A DNA stretch of 5,077 nt from Candidatus Woesearchaeota archaeon (GTDB lineage Archaea; Nanobdellota; Nanobdellia; Woesearchaeales; WAPJ01): the NCBI GenBank assembly GCA_015519985.1, contig WIAN01000158.1, positions 1 to 5,077 on the forward strand, in the 5' to 3' direction. The translations under genes were made by a program, and so were the position numbers. Positions 1 to 4,988 of this stretch are shown piece after piece. Each line of letters opens with the position of its first letter. Within the stretch, counting starts at the first letter, position 1. The notes below the pieces were generated by a model that saw only the letters and a list, made by a program, of their open reading frames with translations, was not told the origin of the DNA and ran no database searches.

Positions 1-40
1 ATTATTATTATTGTTTTTCTGTTCTTTTTAACTTTATTTT

Positions 41-110
41 TTTTATTTTGTTTATTCTTTTATGCTATTTTTTATATGTTGTTTTTTTATTTTATTTTGT
101 TTATTCTTTT
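41..110. repeat. Exact 21-bp direct repeat in T-rich tract
   Basis: The 21 bases at 41-61 recur without change at 90-110, a 49-base offset. The unit is T-rich and contains the words TTTTG and TTATTC. Similar but imperfect T-rich wording occurs between the divergent genes at about 4880-4940. It could be a small duplication by slippage, a repeated terminator, or chance in low-complexity sequence. Confidence 0.5.
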
Positions 111-116
111 GTTTAT

Positions 117-171
<55 letters not shown>

Positions 172-183
172 CTTTTTAGGGTT

Positions 184-200
184 GGGGAAAATTTTATAAA
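184..200 (+). promoter_or_regulatory. Possible upstream (distal) archaeal promoter
   Basis: A TTTATAAA box at 193-200 follows a purine-rich run (GGGGAAAA at 184-191), which resembles a TFB recognition element next to a TATA box. The expected transcription start is near 223-225, giving a leader of roughly 90 bases before the first gene. Because TTTATAAA is palindromic, direction rests only on the purine-rich flank, which favours the plus strand. It may be an alternative promoter for the operon or drive an unannotated short RNA. Confidence 0.4.
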
Positions 201-273
201 TATTATTATACATATTTTAATGTTATTAAAAATACATATTTAAAACCATAAAATAATATATCTCTTTAAGTAT

Positions 274-288
274 AGAAATATTTATAAA
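274..288 (+). promoter_or_regulatory. Archaeal TATA/BRE promoter of the five-gene operon
   Basis: TTTATAAA at 281-288 is preceded by AGAAATA, a plausible BRE. The box centre is about 28 bases before the ATG at 313. Archaeal transcription usually starts about 25-27 bases downstream of the TATA centre, so the message would begin within a few bases of the start codon, giving a leaderless transcript. No Shine-Dalgarno motif stands before this ATG, which agrees with that reading. Confidence 0.65.
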
Positions 289-312
289 TGTATATATCAT
301 AGTTTTGTTTTG

Positions 313-480
313 ATGGTTAAACTTCAATTTGATAATAACAAACAATACAAAATTACTCTTCCTAAAGCTATTGTTGAAGCTTTAAAATGGAAGAAAGGAG
401 ATGATGTTATTATTACTATTAATAATAAAGGAGAAATTGTTTTAAAAGTAAAAAAACAAAAATATAAAAGAAAAAAATAA
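313..480 (+). CDS. AbrB/SpoVT/MazE-type small DNA-binding protein
   Basis: This 55-residue protein has the swapped-hairpin AbrB pattern. It shows a short basic beta strand, the motif KITLPKAIVEAL at residues 13-24, a WKKGDDV turn at 26-32, a strand IITI, a turn NNKGE and a last strand IVLKV. The tail is a basic stretch of Lys and Arg. Family members bind DNA as dimers and act as transcription regulators or as antitoxins. No toxin gene follows it, so a regulator, perhaps of its own operon, is more likely than an antitoxin. ATG 313 is chosen because it sits about 28 bases from a TATA box; an in-frame TTG at 310 is a weaker alternative. It is the first gene of the cluster and lies 18 bases before the next. 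Domain assignment is by motif reading only. Confidence 0.85.
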   Translation: MVKLQFDNNKQYKITLPKAIVEALKWKKGDDVIITINNKGEIVLKVKKQKYKRKK

Positions 481-489
481 AAAAGTTAA

Positions 490-493
490 GTGA
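490..493 (+). promoter_or_regulatory. GTGA ribosome-binding motif that sets the start at 499
   Basis: GTGA matches part of the GGTGATC sequence complementary to the archaeal 16S rRNA 3' end. It stands five bases before ATG 499. The GTG at 490 is in frame and could be mistaken for the start codon, but the same GTGA occurs at the same distance before the next two genes, so it is better read as the ribosome-binding site. Confidence 0.6.
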
Positions 494-498
494 GTTTT

Positions 499-678
499 AT
501 GGTTTTTAACTTTAATTCAAACAACAATAAAAATAAAAAAAATAGAACGAATAAAAATGTTAATATTAGTTTTAAAAATAAATTTAGATCTTATAATAAA
601 AAATTATCTCATTATTCTGAATTTAAAGATGCTGTTAAAAATTTTAACAAAACAAGATTAAAATTAAAAAGAATGTAA
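499..678 (+). CDS. Small basic protein of unknown function
   Basis: I do not recognise this 59-residue protein. The first half is dominated by Asn and Lys, with low-complexity runs such as NSNNNKNKKN, and is probably disordered. The second half, from about residue 28 (KFRSYNKKLSHYSEFKDAVKNFNKTR), could form one or two basic helices. There are no cysteines, so it is not a zinc-ribbon protein, and no membrane segment. Its strong positive charge and its place directly before a YhbY-like gene suggest RNA or ribosome binding, but that is inference. The start is placed at ATG 499, five bases after a GTGA motif, not at the in-frame GTG at 490. The gap to the next gene is 32 bases. It uses the same AT-rich codons as its neighbours and could be a fast-evolving lineage-specific gene. 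Confidence 0.6.
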   Translation: MVFNFNSNNNKNKKNRTNKNVNISFKNKFRSYNKKLSHYSEFKDAVKNFNKTRLKLKRM

Positions 679-700
679 AAAATGAATTTTATTATTTATA

Positions 701-704
701 GTGA
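701..704 (+). promoter_or_regulatory. GTGA ribosome-binding motif before the YhbY-like gene
   Basis: GTGA is followed by six T residues and then ATG 711. It is the same arrangement as before the genes at 499 and 1039. Confidence 0.6.
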
Positions 705-710
705 TTTTTT

Positions 711-1022
711 ATGGAGAAAATATTTACTATTAATATTGGTAAGAAAGGTTTAAATGAGAATGTTTTGAAAGAAATTTTAAGACAATTAAAAAGTAAAAAA
801 GTTGTTAAAGTTAAATTTTTAAAAAATATTGTTGAAGTTAAAGATAGAGAAGAATTAAAAAGTTATTTTGATATTATTTTTAATTATTTAAATGAAAACA
901 TTAATAAAGAAGAAAAAAATAAGAATAATAAGAATATTAAAAACTATAAAAATAATAACTTTAAAGTTTTTAGAGAAAAAACTATTGGTTTTACAACTAT
1001 ATTTTATGTTAGAAAAAATTAA
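711..1022 (+). CDS. YhbY/CRS1-type (CRM domain) RNA-binding protein
   Basis: This 103-residue protein matches the archaeal YhbY pattern. It begins with a strand, FTINIG, then the GKKG loop at residues 10-13 (the GxxG motif that contacts RNA), then GLNENVLKEILRQLKSKKVV and KVKFLKN at 33-39. A DREELKSYF helix follows, and the C-terminal strand TIFYVRKN corresponds to the usual ending of the domain (GRTxVLYR-like). YhbY proteins associate with pre-ribosomal large-subunit particles, and in archaea their genes often lie near translation genes. Unusual here is a Lys/Asn-rich stretch at residues 63-83, where most relatives have only a short linker, and the loss of the usual GR pair before the last strand. 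It lies 16 bases before the next gene. Confidence is good for the family and modest for the precise role. Confidence 0.8.
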   Translation: MEKIFTINIGKKGLNENVLKEILRQLKSKKVVKVKFLKNIVEVKDREELKSYFDIIFNYLNENINKEEKNKNNKNIKNYKNNNFKVFREKTIGFTTIFYVRKN

Positions 1023-1028
1023 AGTTTT

Positions 1029-1032
1029 GTGA
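1029..1032 (+). promoter_or_regulatory. GTGA ribosome-binding motif before the 527-residue gene
   Basis: GTGA stands six bases before ATG 1039. Its last A is also the first base of an out-of-frame ATG at 1032 that would stop after five codons. Spacing and the match to the other genes support 1039 as the true start. Confidence 0.6.
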
Positions 1033-1038
1033 TGTTTT

Positions 1039-2622
1039 ATGTTTTTTAAAAAAAATGAAGAAGAAGTAAAAGATCCTGTTTTTGAAGAGGAAGATCCTGT
1101 TAAATATTTTGGAGAAAAATATGGTTGGGATAAAATTCCTATGGGTAAAGGTACTTCTTTAGAATTAAAACCTGAAAGTAAAGATGATGTTCTTCTTTCT
1201 CCTTCTTCTGGTTATACTCCTTTTCCTAAAACTGATGCTAAACTTATTTTGTTTTATGAATCTGAAAAAAAGTTTGTTGAAGAAACTTATTATTGGATTT
1301 TACATTTTATGAGGCATGGTGCTGCTGGTTTGCCTAATGTTGAAAAATTAATCGATAGTTTTTCTTCTTCTGTTCAAAGCAGTTTGTTTGGTGTTTCTGA
1401 ACAAAGGCTTGCTATACAACAAGACAGAGCAAGTCAATATTTGAAAGGTATTAGTGAAATGGTTAAAAGTTTGCCTCAACTTATTAGAGATTTAAGATTG
1501 TTAGATGAAAGGTTAAGTTTTTATGAAGCTACTTTTAATAATCCTAACACTGAATCTGCTGATCATGCTTTAAAGGGTATTTGGATTGATCTTGTTGAGG
1601 GAGGAGCTAAAAATCCTGGTAGTGTTTATGGTATGGCTCAACAGTTAAGTTTTACTATTCTTCCTGACTTGTTTTTTAGAACAAGAATTGGTGATTTTGA
1701 AAAAAATTTGCATAAACTTTCTTTAAATGAATATAATGAAAAAATTAAAGAAATGCCTAATGTTATTGATAAAATTGTTAATGATTTAGAATTTAATGAG
1801 AAAGTTAAAGAAGTTTTGAAAAGGAAGCTTATACAATTTTATACTTGGAAATACAGGACTTATAGAGAATTATTGTCTAGAAGAAAGTTTTTGTTAAAAT
1901 ATTTAAGACAACATTATAATACTATTAAAATGTATGCTGAATGGGTTAAACCTTATCTTATGAATATTAAAAGACTTTCTAATAATCAAAAAAATTTGAA
2001 TTCTCCTGATATTGTTAATGCTTTTGAAACTGCTGTTTTAGAATTAGAATTATTTTCTGTTGCTAAGAAGAAAGATTTTTATAATGGTGTTGTTAGTGTT
2101 TATTTAAGATACATTACTATGCCTGCTTTACAATATCATGCTGAAGGTTATCAGAGAGGACCTCAACATTCTGGTAGGATTGAATTGTTTTTTAGAAGTT
2201 ATTCTTTTACTGATAATGAAGTTAAATTGTATAAAAAGTTAAGACAAGAACAATCTATGGAGTTGTTAAAAGAATATGATTCTAGTATTGCTGAAGTTTT
2301 AGACAGTTTAGGTGATGAGTTAAAAAATTATTTGAAAGAAGCTGGTGAAGATATTAAAACTCAAGAAGAAAAAGATAAAGAAACATTAGAACAAAAAAAG
2401 TTAGAAAGAATACAAACTAAAGATAATGTTTTGGAACCTTTCACTGCTTTATTTGATGGTTTTAAAGAATTATTTACTTTCGGTTTTGATTTTAATAAAG
2501 ATAAAAAAACAGTTTATAAAATTGATAGTAATGCTAAAGAGGAAGTTTTTAAATCTGCAAGGAAAGGATTGTATGCTGTTTATAAATATTATAAAAAATC
2601 TCACGGCTTTTTAGCTTATTAA
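1039..2622 (+). CDS. Large helical protein of unknown function, partner of the TIM-barrel gene
   Basis: I do not recognise this 527-residue protein and can name no domain. The first 65 residues are acidic and loop-rich (EEEVKDPVFEEEDP, then Gly/Pro/Ser segments ending in SSGYTPFPKTD). Residues 66-440 look mostly alpha-helical, with many amphipathic stretches, for example 120-165 and 240-310. A notable segment is QYHAEGYQRGPQHSGRIELF at 365-384, rich in His, Arg and Gly, which may be a conserved functional loop. Residues 436-460 are a charged Lys/Glu helix, probably coiled coil. The end is aromatic and basic (LYAVYKYYKKSHGFLAY). No signal peptide, membrane span, P-loop or cysteine cluster is visible, so it is probably cytoplasmic. 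It ends 12 bases before the TIM-barrel gene, which suggests co-translation and perhaps a complex. Codon use (GTT, GCT, CCT, ACT, ATT) matches that neighbour. Confidence 0.85.
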   Translation: MFFKKNEEEVKDPVFEEEDPVKYFGEKYGWDKIPMGKGTSLELKPESKDDVLLSPSSGYTPFPKTDAKLILFYESEKKFVEETYYWILHFMRHGAAGLPNVEKLIDSFSSSVQSSLFGVSEQRLAIQQDRASQYLKGISEMVKSLPQLIRDLRLLDERLSFYEATFNNPNTESADHALKGIWIDLVEGGAKNPGSVYGMAQQLSFTILPDLFFRTRIGDFEKNLHKLSLNEYNEKIKEMPNVIDKIVNDLEFNEKVKEVLKRKLIQFYTWKYRTYRELLSRRKFLLKYLRQHYNTIKMYAEWVKPYLMNIKRLSNNQKNLNSPDIVNAFETAVLELELFSVAKKKDFYNGVVSVYLRYITMPALQYHAEGYQRGPQHSGRIELFFRSYSFTDNEVKLYKKLRQEQSMELLKEYDSSIAEVLDSLGDELKNYLKEAGEDIKTQEEKDKETLEQKKLERIQTKDNVLEPFTALFDGFKELFTFGFDFNKDKKTVYKIDSNAKEEVFKSARKGLYAVYKYYKKSHGFLAY

Positions 2623-2623
2623 A

Positions 2624-2627
2624 GGTG
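2624..2627 (+). promoter_or_regulatory. GGTG ribosome-binding motif before the TIM-barrel gene
   Basis: GGTG begins one base after the upstream gene's TAA and seven bases before ATG 2635, with a T-rich spacer. It is the G-richest of the ribosome-binding motifs in this operon. Confidence 0.6.
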
Positions 2628-2634
2628 TGTTTTT

Positions 2635-4527
2635 ATGAATTATTTTAATGCAATGCCGAACGAATATTTTTCAGCTTTAGATAAGGAAAGTTATATCCCT
2701 GATAGTATTTCTCAATCTGGAGATGAAGTTGAAAAACCTTTAGTTAAAATTTCTGATATGGGTATTCCTACTGCTCCTTTTAAAGATCAAATTGAAGAAT
2801 TAAAAAGAAGAATTTTTCAAGGAGTAAGAAAAGTTGAAATGGGTTTTACTGGTGCTGGTAAAGGTAATCAACAAAATCCTACTCCTGAAATGTATGGTAA
2901 GCCTCATAGAGAAGTTATTAAACAATTAGCAAAGTTGAACAAGGTTAAACTTTCTACTCATACTACTGTTGCTGTTGGAAGTTTATCTGGTTTGAAAGAT
3001 CAAGCTTTTTCTGATGAAGCTAGAAGAAGAACTATGATTGAAATTCAAAGAACTATAGATTTTGCTTCTGATATTGATGCTGGAGGAGCTGTTGTTGTTC
3101 ATACTGGAGAATTTCAAAGAGCTTTAGGAAAAAGATATGATAATTTTGAATCTTTTGAAAATGACAAAGAAAAAGCTCCTGAAATGTTTGTTGATAAAGA
3201 AACTGGAAAAATTATAGGTGCTATTGATAAAAAAACTCCTGTTTATATTCCTAAATTAAAAAAAGATGAAAATGGTAATTTAGTTTTAGATGAATATGGT
3301 AATTTTGTTGTTGATATTAGTAATAAAGGAGATTTTGAATTAAAAGAATTTGATGAAGAAGATTATAAAGCTTTTAAAAAATATTTTAAAGAACATTATA
3401 ATGAAGATTTGAAAAGTTTTGAACATGCAAAAATTATTGCTCAACAATTAATAGAAAAAAATAATGCTGAAGCTTACGGTAAGCAATACGCTTCTGGTTT
3501 GTTGAATGTTAAAGAAAAAATTAGAGATGCTAAAGAATTAATTTCTATTTTGAAAAGTAAAAAAGGAGATTTAAATAAATTAGAAGGTGATGAAAAGTTA
3601 AAAGCTTTAGAAGCTATTAAAAATATTGCTGCTCAAGCTCATATTGAAGTTCCTAAAACTTTGTATAATGATTTGAATGCTGTTGAAGAATATGTTTTAA
3701 AAGAAATGAATACAAGATTAAGACAAGGTATGGATGTTGCTTCTAAATATTTGACTGAAGCTAAAAAGTTAGATCATACTATTAAAAATATTGCTCCTGT
3801 TGAAGATTATGCTTTGGATAAAGCTGCTCAAACTTTAGCAGAATCTGGTTTGTATGTTATGGAAAAAAGTAAAAAAACTTCTGAACCTTTATATATTAGT
3901 CCTGAAAATGTTTTTGCAGAGACTTACGGAGGTCATCCTCAAGAATTAAAAAAAATTGTTTTAGAGGGAAGAAAGAGAATGGAACAATTATTATTGCAGA
4001 AAGGTAAAGTTAAAAGTAGAGAAGAAGCTAAAAAGTTAGCTGAAAAACATATTAAAGCTACTTTTGATATTGCTCATGCCAATACTTTAAGAAAAAATTT
4101 TAAAGGTACAGATGAAGAGTTTAAAAAATGGCTTATAAGTCAAGTTGAAGATCTTGCTAAAGAAGGAATTATAGGTCATTTGCATGTTGCTGACAATCTT
4201 GGTTATGAAGATGAACATCTTGCTCCTGGTGAAGGTAATGCTCCTATAAGAGAGTTTGTTGAAAAAATGAAAAAATATGGAGTTACTGATATTATTGTTG
4301 AACCTTCTCATAATGATATTAATGCTTTAAAAGAAGGTTGGAAAATACTTGCTGGTAATGCTTTTTCTTCTGCTACTGCAAGCAGTAGAGATACTTGGAG
4401 CAGTATTGAAGGCAGTTATTTTGGAAGAACTAATGGAAGTTATTTTTTATTTGCTGATAATGATCCTAACAAAGGAAGTGAATATTTCCCTGTATGGAAA
4501 ACTTGGGGAAGCGTTCCTTTAGAATAA
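2635..4527 (+). CDS. Endonuclease IV/xylose isomerase-like TIM-barrel metalloprotein with large insertion
   Basis: The 630-residue product contains the motifs of the AP endonuclease 2 superfamily in the right order. These are THTT (His109), VVHTGE (His156), PENVF (Glu424), FDIAHA (Asp478, His481), GHLHVAD (His515 or His517), EDEH followed by PGEG (Asp526, His528, 532-534), and VEPSH (Glu556). They match one to one the nine metal ligands of endonuclease IV, so a multi-metal site is likely. The barrel begins near residue 40 (DMGIPTAP). Between His156 and Glu424 lie about 268 residues where endonuclease IV has about 36, so roughly 230 residues are inserted. The insert is charged, with short strands first and long helices after. 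The tail after about 575 is Ser- and aromatic-rich. Known relatives cut abasic DNA or isomerise sugars; the substrate here is not readable. It is the last gene of the operon and overlaps the opposing gene by nine bases. Confidence 0.85.
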   Translation: MNYFNAMPNEYFSALDKESYIPDSISQSGDEVEKPLVKISDMGIPTAPFKDQIEELKRRIFQGVRKVEMGFTGAGKGNQQNPTPEMYGKPHREVIKQLAKLNKVKLSTHTTVAVGSLSGLKDQAFSDEARRRTMIEIQRTIDFASDIDAGGAVVVHTGEFQRALGKRYDNFESFENDKEKAPEMFVDKETGKIIGAIDKKTPVYIPKLKKDENGNLVLDEYGNFVVDISNKGDFELKEFDEEDYKAFKKYFKEHYNEDLKSFEHAKIIAQQLIEKNNAEAYGKQYASGLLNVKEKIRDAKELISILKSKKGDLNKLEGDEKLKALEAIKNIAAQAHIEVPKTLYNDLNAVEEYVLKEMNTRLRQGMDVASKYLTEAKKLDHTIKNIAPVEDYALDKAAQTLAESGLYVMEKSKKTSEPLYISPENVFAETYGGHPQELKKIVLEGRKRMEQLLLQKGKVKSREEAKKLAEKHIKATFDIAHANTLRKNFKGTDEEFKKWLISQVEDLAKEGIIGHLHVADNLGYEDEHLAPGEGNAPIREFVEKMKKYGVTDIIVEPSHNDINALKEGWKILAGNAFSSATASSRDTWSSIEGSYFGRTNGSYFLFADNDPNKGSEYFPVWKTWGSVPLE

Positions 4528-4848
4528 GTTATTTTTTATTCTTGGTTTGAGAAATTGAGAAAAAATAAGAAACAGCAACATAATTCCGCCCACATCTTTT
4601 ATGATGTCTTTTGTACTGCTATCAGGCAACCCGTATCTTATTGCTAGTACTGCTACCACTCCTGTAATTAGCATTGCAACTAGAACTTTTCCTCCTATTT
4701 TGTGAGCTTTAATTATATATCGCACAAATACTTCTATAATATAGGGTTTATGGTTTTTTTTGTAATATTTTTTTTTATTTCTTTTATTTCTTTTTTTATA
4801 TTTGGCTCTATAATAATTATATCTTTTATATGGTCTTTTTTTATACAT
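4519..4848 (-). CDS. Small two-pass membrane protein with basic, Tyr-rich N-terminus
   Basis: I do not recognise the family of this 109-residue protein. Residues 1-34 hold about 18 Lys or Arg and 8 Tyr, a stretch that should stay cytoplasmic and could bind nucleic acid or phospholipid headgroups. Hydrophobic segments follow at about 51-70 (GGKVLVAMLITGVVAVLAI) and 86-100 (VGGIMLLFLIFSQFL), joined by a short polar loop RYGLPDSSTKDIIKD, and the tail is basic. This suggests a helical hairpin in the membrane; holins and small viral or secretion proteins can look like this, but nothing identifies one. The ATG at 4848 lies about 25 bases from a TATA-like box. Codon use differs from its neighbours, with GTA, GTG, CTA, CTC, CTG, GCC, CCC, CGA and GGC codons that are rare in the rightward genes. 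Its end overlaps the TIM-barrel gene by nine bases. Confidence 0.75.
   Translation of the reverse strand: MYKKRPYKRYNYYRAKYKKRNKRNKKKYYKKNHKPYIIEVFVRYIIKAHKIGGKVLVAMLITGVVAVLAIRYGLPDSSTKDIIKDVGGIMLLFLIFSQFLKPRIKNNLF
4528..4541 (+). terminator. Possible T-run terminator after the operon
   Basis: Directly after the TAA at 4525-4527 the plus strand reads GTTATTTTTTATTC, with a six-T run at 4532-4537. Archaeal RNA polymerase can stop at such U-runs without a hairpin. The site lies inside the 3' end of the opposing minus-strand gene. It is weak by itself, so read-through antisense to that gene is possible. Confidence 0.35.
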
Positions 4849-4869
4849 ATTTTTAAATAGTTTTCTTTT

Positions 4870-4880
4870 ATTTATAATTT
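4870..4880 (-). promoter_or_regulatory. TATA-like promoter of the membrane-protein gene
   Basis: Read on the minus strand, TTATAAAT at 4877-4870 is preceded by AAA. Its centre is about 25 bases before the ATG at 4848, which predicts a message starting at or just before the start codon. There is no Shine-Dalgarno motif. The very AT-rich setting makes chance matches common. Confidence 0.4.
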
Positions 4881-4950
4881 TTTTTATTTTATTCTTTTAT
4901 TATTGTTTTATTTTTTTATTTGTTTATTTTATTTTTTATCTTTTAAAATA

Positions 4951-4964
4951 GTAAAGTTTTTAAA
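4951..4964 (+). promoter_or_regulatory. TATA/BRE promoter of eS17
   Basis: GTAAAG at 4951-4956 followed by TTTTTAAA at 4957-4964 fits a BRE plus TATA box. The box centre is about 28 bases before ATG 4989, the same distance as for the first gene of the operon. No GTGA or GGTG motif precedes this ATG, so the transcript is probably leaderless. Confidence 0.55.
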
Positions 4965-4988
4965 CTAATGTTTTTTCTCATTTGTTTT

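Noticed and set aside
178..187. G-rich patch AGGGTTGGGG as a telomere-like or quadruplex sequence
   Set aside because: Only two G-runs are present, too few for an intramolecular quadruplex. It is better explained as the purine-rich flank of a TATA box.
222..312. Possible tRNA or C/D-box RNA between the two TATA boxes
   Set aside because: No cloverleaf pairing, no paired RTGATGA and CTGA boxes, and almost no G or C for a stable fold. No CRISPR-type repeats or transposase remnants are visible anywhere in the window either.
490..498. GTG at 490 as the start codon of the 59-residue gene
   Set aside because: The GTGA at this place matches the motif found 5-7 bases before the other internal ATG starts, so it is better read as the ribosome-binding site for ATG 499.
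1032..1049. Five-codon upstream frame (ATG 1032 to TAA 1047) overlapping the start of the 527-residue gene
   Set aside because: Its ATG arises from the GTGA motif followed by TG. Nothing precedes it as a ribosome-binding site, and one case is not enough to argue for a regulatory leader peptide.
2426..2614. A 62-codon plus-strand frame inside the 527-residue gene
   Set aside because: It lies wholly inside a longer gene in another frame and has the Leu/Ile/Lys-rich composition of a frame-shifted shadow.
4087..4311. A 74-codon minus-strand frame opposite the TIM-barrel gene
   Set aside because: It overlaps the part encoding conserved metal-ligand motifs of the TIM-barrel protein, and its Phe/Asn/Ser-rich product is what the reverse complement of such coding DNA gives.
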